Assembly: GCA_905236315.1 (NCBI GenBank)
Contig: CAJOPO010000282.1
Location: 1 to 14,831, forward strand
Length of the DNA: 14,831 nucleotides
Direction: 5' to 3'
Source: an uncultured Treponema sp.
GTDB lineage: Bacteria > Spirochaetota > Spirochaetia > Treponematales > Treponemataceae
Each line of letters starts with the position of its first letter. Position 1 is the stretch's first letter. Positions 7,232 to 14,802 of this stretch are shown in pieces. Made by a program: the position numbers and the translations under genes. The notes beneath the pieces were generated by a model that worked only from the letters and a program-made list of their open reading frames with translations, made no database searches and had not been told where the DNA came from.

Positions 7232-8125
7232 ATGGAAAAATCAATACTATTTATAACAGAAAAAGCAGACAGCTTCTTAATAACAGCTATGAGTAAGTCT
7301 TTAATAGATGCCGGCTTTGAAGTAATATTAGCCCCTCCTCATCCTCAAGAAATTATGGCTTTGCCTGTTATGCCAAATATATTTATTGTTTACTTAGATG
7401 GAGATGAAATCCGTTTTAATACAACACTGCAACAGTTAGGGCGCATTGTAAATGCAGACGCTGCAAATAAACACCTATATCTTATAGGAAATCCTATAGA
7501 AATAGAAGCCGCCTACAGAAATATATCTAGGTCATTGGTTGCAAAAGCTTTTCAGAGACCTGTAAACACTGTGGACTTAATAACAGAATTAAACCTTGCA
7601 CATTCAGGATATAGTTATTTAGCTTCTGACCAAGGTTCAAAGGTAAAAAACAGTGGTGCAGAAGACACAAGCAAAAAGAGCCTTTTACTTGTAGATGATG
7701 ACAGTACATTATTGCGTTCAATGCAGACTTGGCTCATAAAAAAATATAATGTGTTTATTACAAACTCTGGCATAAATACTATAGCATTTTTAAGAGAGCG
7801 CAAGGTAGACCTTATCTTACTTGATTATGAAATGCCCCTTATGTCTGGTCTTGAAGTATTTAGAAGCCTAAAATCAGAACCTTCTACAGCAGATATTCCA
7901 GTCATCTTCCTTACAGCAAAGGATGACCGCAATACCGTTATGAAGGTGTTAGAGGTAAAGCCTGCAAACTACTTAGTCAAGCCTGTTCCGCCTTCCATGC
8001 TTATGGAAACTGTAGATAACTTCTTTAGAAATCAAGAAGTTTATGGAACTACCACCCCTAAACCTAAGCCAAAGGCATATTCAAATCCTTATGATGATTA
8101 CCTTGAAGAGCTAGAAAGCGTTTAA
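7232..8125 (+). CDS. Response regulator: degenerate receiver plus canonical receiver, no output domain
   Basis: The 297 residues split into two receiver-like halves. The C-terminal half (about 149-268) is canonical: acidic pocket DDD at 155-157, acceptor Asp198 in LILLDYEMP, Thr228 and the Lys250-Pro pair. The N-terminal half (about 1-125) has the alternating strand-helix pattern (SILFITEKADSF, NIFIVYLDGDE, HLYLIGNP, AKAFQRPV). However, it lacks the acidic pair after the first strand and the Thr/Ser switch, so it looks like a pseudo-receiver. After the second receiver there is only a Pro/Lys-rich and acidic tail of about 30 residues, with no DNA-binding or enzymatic output. Its start lies 2 bp after the hybrid kinase stop, with GGAG inside the end of the kinase gene. 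It is therefore almost certainly co-transcribed and probably receives phosphate from the kinase Hpt domain. It may act through protein contacts. Confidence 0.9.
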   Translation: MEKSILFITEKADSFLITAMSKSLIDAGFEVILAPPHPQEIMALPVMPNIFIVYLDGDEIRFNTTLQQLGRIVNADAANKHLYLIGNPIEIEAAYRNISRSLVAKAFQRPVNTVDLITELNLAHSGYSYLASDQGSKVKNSGAEDTSKKSLLLVDDDSTLLRSMQTWLIKKYNVFITNSGINTIAFLRERKVDLILLDYEMPLMSGLEVFRSLKSEPSTADIPVIFLTAKDDRNTVMKVLEVKPANYLVKPVPPSMLMETVDNFFRNQEVYGTTTPKPKPKAYSNPYDDYLEELESV

Positions 8126-8162
8126 ACCAAGTGTTAAACCATCGGTTTAACACTTGGTTTAA
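8122..8162. terminator. Perfect 19-bp inverted repeat after the response regulator
   Basis: The arms ttaaaccaagtgttaaacc (8122-8140) and ggtttaacacttggtttaa (8144-8162) pair perfectly around ATC. The left arm includes most of the regulator's stop codon. The stem has no following U-tract, so this is either a non-canonical terminator or attenuating hairpin, or a DNA palindrome. The next start codon lies only 11 bases beyond it. Confidence 0.55.
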
Positions 8163-8173
8163 GCACTCATAAT

Positions 8174-8734
8174 ATGGAAAAACTTGCACTTATTTTTCCT
8201 GGCATAGGCTATAATATAGATAAACCCTTATTATATTATAGCCAACGCCTTGCAAAAGCAAATGGTTTTAATATAATTCCTCTTTCTTATAGAACTGTGC
8301 CTAAAGAGGCATTTCTTAATATATTTGGAAACAACCAAAAGATAGACCTCGCTTGTAAAGTTGCTTTAGACCATATTGAAGAAATGCTAAAAGAGGAAAA
8401 GCGTTTAACTCAAGGCAATAAAATCCTTTTTATCTCTAAGAGCATAGGAACAGCCCTAGCGACAGCCTTTGCACAAAAGCATAATTTACAAGTAAGCCAT
8501 ATATTATTTACTCCTATAGAACAGACTTTTTATAATCCCATTACAAACGCAATAGCCTTTCACGGTACAAATGATGCTTGGATTAGCAATGAATTGTGCA
8601 TACAAAAGTGTAAAGAACAAAATATTCCTCTAGAACTCATTGATAATGCAAATCATTCCCTAGAAACAGGCGATGTGCAAAACGATATAAGCAATTTACA
8701 AAAAATTATAAAAAAATTACTCCCTTTTTTGTAA
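8174..8734 (+). CDS. Small alpha/beta-hydrolase-fold protein
   Basis: This 186-residue cytoplasmic protein has the core signals of an alpha/beta hydrolase. An N-terminal strand and oxyanion segment reads LALIFPGIGYNID (4-16). The nucleophile elbow is ISKSIGTALA with Ser90, the acid is Asp134 in HGTNDAWIS, and the base is His161 in DNANHSLETGD. It is shorter than most family members and has little room for a lid, like the small esterase-like group often annotated as alpha/beta hydrolase of unknown substrate. No substrate can be assigned. It starts 48 bp after the response regulator, beyond a strong hairpin. No ribosome binding site is visible before the ATG, which is unusual for an internal operon gene. 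The helicase gene follows after 33 bp. Confidence 0.85.
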   Translation: MEKLALIFPGIGYNIDKPLLYYSQRLAKANGFNIIPLSYRTVPKEAFLNIFGNNQKIDLACKVALDHIEEMLKEEKRLTQGNKILFISKSIGTALATAFAQKHNLQVSHILFTPIEQTFYNPITNAIAFHGTNDAWISNELCIQKCKEQNIPLELIDNANHSLETGDVQNDISNLQKIIKKLLPFL

Positions 8735-8758
8735 AATAGGATTTCCCATACATATAAG
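8729..8758 (+). promoter_or_regulatory. Possible promoter close to the helicase start
   Basis: TTGTAA (8729-8734), an 18-base spacer and TATAAG (8753-8758) lie 9 bases before the helicase ATG at 8768, which would leave almost no leader. A perfect 9-bp inverted repeat (8746-8754 and 8763-8771) overlaps both the -10 box and the start codon. The -35 match is poor. Confidence 0.3.
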
Positions 8759-8767
8759 TATTTATGT

Positions 8768-10297
8768 ATGGAAGAAAATATTATAAATGAACTTGCAAAG
8801 AAGTTTAAAATAGACCACTTAAGTGCTTGGCAACATCTCGTAATTGCAAACATACTAGATGCAGAAAAAGGACTTTGCTCCCCTAGTGATAATTCAGAAG
8901 AAAGTTGCCCCAACCAAATTGTTCTACTACCCACAGGCTCTGGTAAATCCTTGTGCTTTCTACTCCCTGCCCTAGTCTTAAAAGGAGCAACTCTCGTAAT
9001 ATACCCCTTACTTGCCTTAATAGCAGATCAAAAACGCCGAATTACAGAAGCAGGTATTGACTGTGTTATATTTAAAGGCGGGCAGAGTGCAGAAGAAAGA
9101 GAAGAAAACTTTTACCGCATAAAAAACGGAACAAAAATAATTCTTGCAAATCCAGAAATTCTTTCTTGCAAGGACGTAATAGAAAAATTAAAACTCTGCA
9201 ATATAAGCCATATAGCCATTGACGAAGCCCACTGTGTAAGTGAATGGGGAGATTCTTTTCGTCCTGCATATAGGGCTTTAGGTAATGTAATAAAGGAGCT
9301 AAAAAGTTCTATAAACACTGCATTTACTGCTACAGCTTCTGACTTTGTTTTACAAAGAATATCTGCACTGCTTTTTAATGGGAATGTTCGCATTGTTAGA
9401 GGTAGCGCAGACAGAGAAAATATTCATTATAATGTTATTAATTGCTATGAAAAGCAAAAAATGGCTTTAATGCTTAGCATAAAAGCAGAAAAACCCCTGC
9501 TGATATTTTCTGGAACTAGGGTAAGGGCAGAAGATATGGCTAGAGAAATTGCCACTTACTATCATTCTATAGATATAGAAGATAATGTGCGCTTTTATCA
9601 TGCAGGTATGCAAAAAGAAGAAAAATTAGAAACAGAAAATTGGTTCCTTAATAAAGCTGATGGCATTTTATGCTGTACATGTGCTTATGGAATGGGCGTA
9701 GACAAGAAAAATATCCGCACGGTTATTCATTTAGAAGCCCCTCTCACTATAGAGGCTTATGTTCAAGAAGCAGGGCGAGGTGGGCGCGATGGCAAAATAT
9801 GTAAGGCAATACTACTCTGGTCAAACGCAGATAGCTATGATAGGGAAAAATATTCAGAAAATAGCAGAGAGAAAGTTATAAAAAACTTTGCAGAAGCTAG
9901 TATATGCCGCAGAAAAATCTTATTAGAAGCCTTGGGGGCTAAATATGAGTATTGTTCTACTTGTGATGTCTGCAAAAGGGGCAAAAGTCCTGCCGCAAAA
10001 GATGCTCAAATAGTCATTGACCTTATAAAAAGAAATCCTAAATATTTTTCAAAGGCAGAGCTAAAAGCATTAGCTAGCAATAGATTAAACTCTATGTATA
10101 CACCTATATTTAAAAGAAATATTTGGAACGTAGAAAGCATTGATGATATAATAGAGAACCTTATTAATGAAAAGAAAATAGAATGTATGAAAGGTCTATG
10201 GAAAGGTAGATTTAAGCTATGCGCAAGTGTGCATTATGCCCCCTTGCATTATGCAAGTACACACCTGCATTATGCAGGCCTGCATAATACATTTTAA
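8768..10297 (+). CDS. recQ: RecQ-family ATP-dependent DNA helicase
   Basis: This is a superfamily 2 helicase of 509 residues that would unwind DNA 3' to 5' in repair and recombination. Motifs in order are Gln22 region (WQHLV), Walker A LPTGSGKS (54-61), YPLLALIADQ (79-88), DEAH (152-155) followed by CVSEWGDSFRPAY, TATAS (187-191), IFSGTR (246-251), RFYHAGM (275-281), YGMGVDK (307-313) and QEAGRGGRDG (333-342). A RecQ zinc site is visible: Cys380, then CSTCDVC (Cys396, 399 and 402). The C-terminal region is short and has no HRDC domain. The last 22 residues are odd: HYAPLHYASTHLHYAGLHNTF is encoded by repeated TGCATTATGC units and looks like an added tail. The stop codon overlaps the stop of the convergent gene at 10294-10524. 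A RecQ paralogue rather than the main RecQ is possible. Confidence 0.92.
   Translation: MEENIINELAKKFKIDHLSAWQHLVIANILDAEKGLCSPSDNSEESCPNQIVLLPTGSGKSLCFLLPALVLKGATLVIYPLLALIADQKRRITEAGIDCVIFKGGQSAEEREENFYRIKNGTKIILANPEILSCKDVIEKLKLCNISHIAIDEAHCVSEWGDSFRPAYRALGNVIKELKSSINTAFTATASDFVLQRISALLFNGNVRIVRGSADRENIHYNVINCYEKQKMALMLSIKAEKPLLIFSGTRVRAEDMAREIATYYHSIDIEDNVRFYHAGMQKEEKLETENWFLNKADGILCCTCAYGMGVDKKNIRTVIHLEAPLTIEAYVQEAGRGGRDGKICKAILLWSNADSYDREKYSENSREKVIKNFAEASICRRKILLEALGAKYEYCSTCDVCKRGKSPAAKDAQIVIDLIKRNPKYFSKAELKALASNRLNSMYTPIFKRNIWNVESIDDIIENLINEKKIECMKGLWKGRFKLCASVHYAPLHYASTHLHYAGLHNTF
10230..10290. repeat. TGCATTATGC repeats and 20-bp palindrome at the helicase 3' end
   Basis: TGCATTATGC occurs exactly at 10230-10239, 10245-10254 and 10266-10275, with an inverted TGCATAAT at 10281-10288. 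The last two form a perfect 20-bp palindrome, attatgcaggcctgcataat (10269-10288), followed by ATTTT on the plus strand. The structure is inside the helicase reading frame yet may work as a terminator for both converging genes. Confidence 0.7.
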
Positions 10298-10524
10298 GCT
10301 TCTGCACTTCCTTCCTCCCCTTCTTCTTTTTTAGGCTCTTCTTTAGGAGGTTTAGGAGGCTTGGGCGCACGATGAACTCTTGGGGTAACAGGCTTCTTTC
10401 TATATTTTACAACATAATTAGCTAACACAATGCAAAAAAGAGTTATTATAGTAATAAAAATGACCCGCCAGTCTTGCATAACCTCTAAAGACAAGTCCAT
10501 TACGCTTTTAAAATCCATACTCAT
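10294..10524 (-). CDS. Small single-helix membrane protein with Pro/Lys/Glu-rich tail
   Basis: I do not recognise a named family. The 76-residue product has a short amphipathic N-terminus (MSMDFKSVMDLSLEVMQDW), one membrane helix at about 20-39 (VIFITIITLFCIVLANYVV), a basic segment YRKKPVTPRVHRAPK that predicts a cytoplasmic C-terminus, and a tail of PKPPKPP followed by acidic residues. The reading frame stays open much further upstream, to 10875, but that part lies antisense within the hydrogenase gene and is not credible. The start at 10522-10524, or the Met two codons later, fits the helix placement, although no clear ribosome binding site is seen. An intermediate start at 10632 would add a second hydrophobic stretch and is less likely. 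The stop codon overlaps that of the convergent helicase gene (TTAA at 10294-10297). Confidence 0.65.
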   Translation of the reverse strand: MSMDFKSVMDLSLEVMQDWRVIFITIITLFCIVLANYVVKYRKKPVTPRVHRAPKPPKPPKEEPKKEEGEEGSAEA

Positions 10525-10603
10525 ATATTCGGCAATAATTAGCCTTAGTATAACAAGAATTGCTACGTTTAAGGAGAACTTTGATAAAATCAATATATAA
10601 TTA

Positions 10604-10632
10604 TTGAAAAAAGCTATATTATGGGGTATCAT
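10604..10632 (+). promoter_or_regulatory. Promoter of the hydrogenase gene, predicts a leaderless mRNA
   Basis: TTGAAA (10604-10609), a 17-base spacer and TATCAT (10627-10632) each match the consensus at five of six positions. Only 7 bases separate the -10 box from the ATG at 10640, and no ribosome binding site precedes it. The in-frame TTG at 10604 is therefore better read as the -35 box than as a start codon. Confidence 0.6.
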
Positions 10633-10639
10633 TTTAATT

Positions 10640-12106
10640 ATGGTAACAAATGACAAGGGAATAGTTTCTTTTAAACATAAAATAATGGAAGAAGTGTGCC
10701 GTCTTGCTTGGAACGGCAAACTTAATGATTCAGAAAAAGAAAAACTAGTATATACTATGGCTCCAGGTCCTAAATCTGAATATTGCTGTGTATATAAAGA
10801 AAGAGAAATAATACGCCAAAGAATACATCTTGCTTGTGCAGAATGTACCACAAGCAATCCTAATTCCAAAAGCATAGTTCAAGTAATAGACGCAGCTTGT
10901 GATGACTGCCCTATTTCTGCATATTCTGTTACAGATAGTTGTCGCTTCTGTTTGGGTCGTCCTTGCCAAAACTCATGTCATTTTAGTGCCATAGCTCCAG
11001 GCGAATTCCGTATGCACATAGATTCTGCTAAATGCAAAGAATGTGGCATGTGTGCAAAGGCTTGCCCCTATGGTGCAATAGTCCACCTAGAGCGTCCGTG
11101 CAAAAAAGCCTGTCCTGTAGGTGCTATAACCTATGATGAATATGGCTTTTGCAAAATTAATGAAGAAAAATGTGTTCAATGCGGACACTGCATTCATAGT
11201 TGTCCCTTTGGTGCCATAGGTTCTAAAACATATCTTGTAAATGTAATAAATGATATATTAGCAGAAAAAGAAGTTATAGCAATGTGTGCTCCAGCTACAG
11301 AAGGTCAGTTTGGAGATAAAATAACTATGGCTTCTGTAAAAGCCGCTCTAAAAAAGATGGGCTTTGCGGATATGGTAGAAGTGGGCTTAGGTGGAGATAT
11401 GACGGCAGCCTATGAAGCTAAAGAGTGGGCAGAAGCATATAAAAATGGTAAGAAAATGACAACCTCCTGCTGTTCTGCCTTTATAAATATGCTAAGGCAG
11501 CATTTCCCAGATGTATTTAAGAACAATATGTCTTCTACAGTGTCTCCCATGTGCGCCATATCTCGTTACTTAAAAGCAACTCATAATAATTGCACAACAG
11601 TATTTATTGGTCCTTGCATTGCAAAAAAATCAGAAGCAAATGATGAAAGCATAAAAGATAACGCAGACTACGTTATGACGTATGGAGAGTTACGCGCGTT
11701 AATGAGGTCTAAGGATATAGAATTTGAACCTGTGGAAGACGAATATCAAGAGGCTTCTATATGGGGAAAACGTTTTGCAACAAGTGGCGGAGTTGCAAAT
11801 GCTGTTCTTGAATGTATGCAAGAAAGAGGCGAAGACACTAAAGACATAAAATTATTGCGCTGTGCAGGTGGGGCAGACTGCAAAAAAGCCCTTACACAAA
11901 TAAAATTAGGTACTTTAGCAGAAGACTTTGTAGAAGGAATGGTTTGCCCAAGCGGTTGCGTAGGAGGTCCTTCTAAGCACAAAACAGAAACAGAAACTTC
12001 TCGTGCACGCGAAAGTTTGTTAAAGAAGGCAGATCCTAGAAAAATATTAGAAAACTTAAAGAATTATCCTATGGATAAATTTTCTATGTATAGAGATGCA
12101 AAATAG
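10640..12106 (+). CDS. Monomeric [FeFe] hydrogenase, group B-like
   Basis: This soluble enzyme of 488 residues would reduce protons to H2, or the reverse, with ferredoxin as the likely partner in fermentation. Two [4Fe-4S] ferredoxin motifs lie at Cys132-135-138-142 and Cys178-181-184-188. Further cysteines precede and separate them (66, 69, 87, 90, then CRFCLGRPCQNSC at 101-113, and 154 and 158). This cysteine-rich N-terminus is typical of group B rather than the Clostridium CpI type. The H-cluster motifs are TSCCSAF (275-281), GPCIAKKSE (324-332) and EGMVCPSGCVGGP (432-444). They supply the four cluster cysteines 278, 326, 436 and 440 and keep the proton-relay Cys277. The usual proline after the CC pair is serine here. 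The maturation genes hydE, hydF and hydG are not in the window. ATG 10640 is chosen because of the promoter position. Confidence 0.92.
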   Translation: MVTNDKGIVSFKHKIMEEVCRLAWNGKLNDSEKEKLVYTMAPGPKSEYCCVYKEREIIRQRIHLACAECTTSNPNSKSIVQVIDAACDDCPISAYSVTDSCRFCLGRPCQNSCHFSAIAPGEFRMHIDSAKCKECGMCAKACPYGAIVHLERPCKKACPVGAITYDEYGFCKINEEKCVQCGHCIHSCPFGAIGSKTYLVNVINDILAEKEVIAMCAPATEGQFGDKITMASVKAALKKMGFADMVEVGLGGDMTAAYEAKEWAEAYKNGKKMTTSCCSAFINMLRQHFPDVFKNNMSSTVSPMCAISRYLKATHNNCTTVFIGPCIAKKSEANDESIKDNADYVMTYGELRALMRSKDIEFEPVEDEYQEASIWGKRFATSGGVANAVLECMQERGEDTKDIKLLRCAGGADCKKALTQIKLGTLAEDFVEGMVCPSGCVGGPSKHKTETETSRARESLLKKADPRKILENLKNYPMDKFSMYRDAK

Positions 12107-12119
12107 CAACATACAACCC

Positions 12120-12148
12120 TTGCTTTTTTAAACTTTTTGCACCATACT
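12120..12148 (+). promoter_or_regulatory. Promoter of the PurB-type lyase gene, predicts a leaderless mRNA
   Basis: TTGCTT (12120-12125), a 17-base spacer and CATACT (12143-12148) stand 6 bases before the ATG at 12155. No ribosome binding site is present. Each box matches the consensus at only four of six positions, but the spacing repeats that seen before the kinase and hydrogenase genes. Confidence 0.4.
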
Positions 12149-12154
12149 TTATAT

Positions 12155-13591
12155 ATGGAAACTCGTAATATTTTTGAAAATCTCTCTTGCATAGACCATC
12201 GTTATTCACTTTCAGAAAAAGAAGTTTTTGAAGGTCTTTCTAAATATATTTCAGAAGAAGCAAATATTCGCTCTTGTGCTCTCTGTGAAGCCGCTCTCGT
12301 ACAGGCTCACTTACAAGTGAGGGGGGAGCTAACTCCAGAAAAGGCAAAACTTTTAGATAATATTGCACAAAATATTTCTCCAGAAGAAGTATATGCGGAA
12401 GAAGAAAAAACAAAACACAATATACGCGCTCTTGTAAACATATTAAAGACAAAGATTCCTCAAGATATAGCTCCCCTAGTTCATTTAGGTGCCACTAGTG
12501 TAGACATTTTAGACACCGCTCTTTCTTACAGAATGAAAAATGTAACACAAAATGTAATCCTACCAGAACTAATCGCCCTAGAAAAAGCCCTTTGCTCTAT
12601 AGCAGAACGCGAGGCAGAAACACCACAGGTTGGTCGCACTCACGGTCAGCATGCAGTCCCCATTACTTTTGGCTGGAGCATTGCAGAGTTTGTTTCTAGA
12701 CTTGGAAAATCTATATTGCGCATAGAAGAGCTTAGTAAACAACTAAAAGGCAAACTTGCAGGTCCTGTAGGTTCTTATAACGGACCTAGCATGATAGTTA
12801 AAAATCCAGAAGAACTTGAACGTACATATCTTTCTTTTTTAAACCTAGAACCTAGCGAATATTCTAATCAACTAGTAGAACCAGAATACCTTTTGCGCTT
12901 GCTATTAGAGATGAATGTAGCATTTGGCATAATTGCAAACCTTGCAGATGATTTAAGAAACTTACAAAGAAGCGAAATTGGCGAAGTCTTTGAATATTTT
13001 GCTAGTACGCAGGTAGGTTCTTCCACCATGCCACAAAAAAGAAATCCTTGGAATAGCGAACATGTAAAATCCTTATGGAAGGCTATGAGTCCGCGCGTTA
13101 TGACATTCTATATGGACCAGATTAGTGAACATCAAAGAGATTTAACTAATTCTGCAAGTCAGCGTTTTATTGCAGACTATGCAGCGGGCTTTACTATGGC
13201 AGTATCTCGCATGAAGTCTGTAGTATTAGGCTTGCAAGCAGACAGAGATGCTATGGCAAAAAATCTTGCACAAGCAGGTGGCAAGGTAAAAGGTGGTGTT
13301 CTTGCAGAACCTGCTTATATACTACTTGGGGAAGCTGGTGTAAATGACGGTCATGAAGTTATACGCCAGATAACGCTAGAAGCAGAGCAAAGCGGTAAAA
13401 CATTCTACGAAGCCTTAAAAACTCATACAGAAGCATTTTCTAAGATTACTAGCCAGTTAGAAAAACTTGGCATAGAAAATCCTAGCACATTCTTTGAAGA
13501 CCCAGCGCGCTATAGAGGGCTTGCAGCAGAAAAATCCAAAAGACTTGCACAAAAGTACAGTGCAATAATGGATTCTTTAGTAGCAAAATAG
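12155..13591 (+). CDS. purB: Adenylosuccinate lyase (fumarase/aspartase superfamily)
   Basis: The product of 478 residues belongs to the fumarase/aspartase superfamily and most resembles adenylosuccinate lyase. That enzyme releases fumarate from adenylosuccinate and from SAICAR in purine synthesis. Visible motifs are LVHLGATSVDILDTALS (108-124, His110), GRTHGQHAVPITFGW (160-174, general acid/base region with His163), and the superfamily signature GSSTMPQKRNP (288-298), whose serine loop carries the catalytic base. The layout is all-helical, with the long central helices of the family. Other superfamily lyases, such as carboxymuconate cycloisomerase, cannot be fully excluded because no other purine gene is nearby. 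The ATG at 12155 is preferred to an in-frame TTG at 12137, since METRNIF aligns with the expected N-terminus. The oxidoreductase gene begins right after its stop. Confidence 0.87.
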   Translation: METRNIFENLSCIDHRYSLSEKEVFEGLSKYISEEANIRSCALCEAALVQAHLQVRGELTPEKAKLLDNIAQNISPEEVYAEEEKTKHNIRALVNILKTKIPQDIAPLVHLGATSVDILDTALSYRMKNVTQNVILPELIALEKALCSIAEREAETPQVGRTHGQHAVPITFGWSIAEFVSRLGKSILRIEELSKQLKGKLAGPVGSYNGPSMIVKNPEELERTYLSFLNLEPSEYSNQLVEPEYLLRLLLEMNVAFGIIANLADDLRNLQRSEIGEVFEYFASTQVGSSTMPQKRNPWNSEHVKSLWKAMSPRVMTFYMDQISEHQRDLTNSASQRFIADYAAGFTMAVSRMKSVVLGLQADRDAMAKNLAQAGGKVKGGVLAEPAYILLGEAGVNDGHEVIRQITLEAEQSGKTFYEALKTHTEAFSKITSQLEKLGIENPSTFFEDPARYRGLAAEKSKRLAQKYSAIMDSLVAK

Positions 13592-13613
13592 CAATATGGC
13601 AACAGGAGCAGAT

Positions 13614-14750
13614 ATGGCAGAAAGCGGGCGCGAGAACGAGCATAAAATATACACAGCAGCCATAATTGGTTGCGGACGTATGGGCTATTCATTAGGCTTA
13701 GATAAAAAACGAGAGCAGCCTGCAAGTCATACAATGGCATTGCAAGAAAATCCTCGTATAAAAATAGTAGCAGGTTGCGATAAAAGCATTGTTGCCATAA
13801 AGCAATGGCATAATGCTAATCGTGGCACTAAGGTTTACCGTTCTTCCTGCGCTATGTATAGAAGTGGTTACAACTTTGATATAATAACAGTGGCGGTAAA
13901 TGAAGACTCCCACTGCATAGAAGCCATAGATGCCATTATATCCACTCCTCGCCTTGTAATACTAGAAAAACCTGTCGCTCTTAATATATCTCAAGCCTTG
14001 CTTATACAGCAAACTGCAAAAGCACACAATGTTCCTGTTCTCATAAACCATGAAAGACGTTTTGCAGTAGATTACGCAATGGCACTTAGCCTTTTAGGAA
14101 CTATAGGTCCTTTACAAAGTATTCACGCAACGCTGTGTTCTAGCTTATGTGTATATAATCCAAAGGAAGAAATAAGCGGAAACTATAGTTTAATTCATGA
14201 TGGCACACATTTAGTGGATATAGTTTTATTTTTTTTGGAAAATGGTACTCCCTCCTCTATTACAGGTACTAATAAATATAAAAATGAAGGTCTACTAAGC
14301 CGCGCAATGCGTATGCTAGGGCAGAGCGAAAACTATCAGAACACGCTCCTACACGCCCCCATTTTAACAGGTGTCTTTAGAGATAAAGATGGAAATGTTA
14401 GGCAATTAAATGCTCATTATACAACAGAGCAGTGTCCAGATGTAACAATTAGCATTAGCGGGCGTTCTAGGTATTTTTCTTTTGGAGTAGAGATTACAGG
14501 TACAGAAGGCAGAATATGTATAGGAAACGGCTTTTTTAAGGTGTACCGTAGGTCAGAATCAAATCTTTATACAGGTTTTTATTCTCTTATGCCAGATGAA
14601 AGCATTGTTCCTCCAACAAAGACACTATATATGTCAAATATGGTACAAAATGCCGTAGACTTTTTGGACGGAAAGTGTGAACTAAAATCTACCTTACAAA
14701 CAGGAATAAATGCACTTGCGGTGTTAGAAGAAATAAAAAAGCAACTATAA
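13614..14750 (+). CDS. Gfo/Idh/MocA-family NAD(P)-dependent oxidoreductase
   Basis: This is a cytoplasmic dehydrogenase-like protein of 378 residues. The N-terminal Rossmann domain opens with TAAIIGCGRMGYS (glycine-rich loop, about residues 14-26). It has an acidic residue at the end of the second strand (AGCDKS) and the family motif ILEKPVAL, whose lysine and proline shape the active site. The C-terminal alpha/beta domain carries HDGTHLVDIVLF, with the histidine in the usual catalytic position. The family oxidises or epimerises sugars, inositols and related polyols, but the substrate is not readable from sequence. AGGAG five bases before the ATG at 13614 supports this start. An earlier in-frame ATG at 13596, just after the lyase stop codon, lacks such a site. 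Close spacing suggests co-transcription with the lyase gene, though no functional link is evident. Confidence 0.9.
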   Translation: MAESGRENEHKIYTAAIIGCGRMGYSLGLDKKREQPASHTMALQENPRIKIVAGCDKSIVAIKQWHNANRGTKVYRSSCAMYRSGYNFDIITVAVNEDSHCIEAIDAIISTPRLVILEKPVALNISQALLIQQTAKAHNVPVLINHERRFAVDYAMALSLLGTIGPLQSIHATLCSSLCVYNPKEEISGNYSLIHDGTHLVDIVLFFLENGTPSSITGTNKYKNEGLLSRAMRMLGQSENYQNTLLHAPILTGVFRDKDGNVRQLNAHYTTEQCPDVTISISGRSRYFSFGVEITGTEGRICIGNGFFKVYRRSESNLYTGFYSLMPDESIVPPTKTLYMSNMVQNAVDFLDGKCELKSTLQTGINALAVLEEIKKQL

Positions 14751-14752
14751 AG

Positions 14753-14795
14753 GGAACCTCGAAAAACTCCCTTTCAGAAAGTTTTTCGAGGTTCC
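14753..14795. terminator. Long hairpin after the oxidoreductase gene
   Basis: The 16-bp arms ggaacctcgaaaaact (14753-14768) and agtttttcgaggttcc (14780-14795) pair perfectly, starting 2 bases after the stop codon. No U-run follows the stem, but its position fits a transcription end or an mRNA-stabilising stem. Confidence 0.6.
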
Positions 14796-14802
14796 TGCGA
14801 GT

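Noticed and set aside
10604..10639. TTG start for the hydrogenase
   Set aside because: TTGAAA at 10604-10609 forms a well-spaced -35 box with TATCAT at 10627. The ATG at 10640 is the better start.
10525..10875. N-terminal extension of the small minus-strand membrane protein
   Set aside because: The extension runs antisense through the hydrogenase coding sequence and through its promoter. A start at 10524 gives a normal short membrane protein.
12137..12154. TTG start for the lyase
   Set aside because: It lies inside the promoter spacer and adds six residues not expected in the family. ATG 12155 is preferred.
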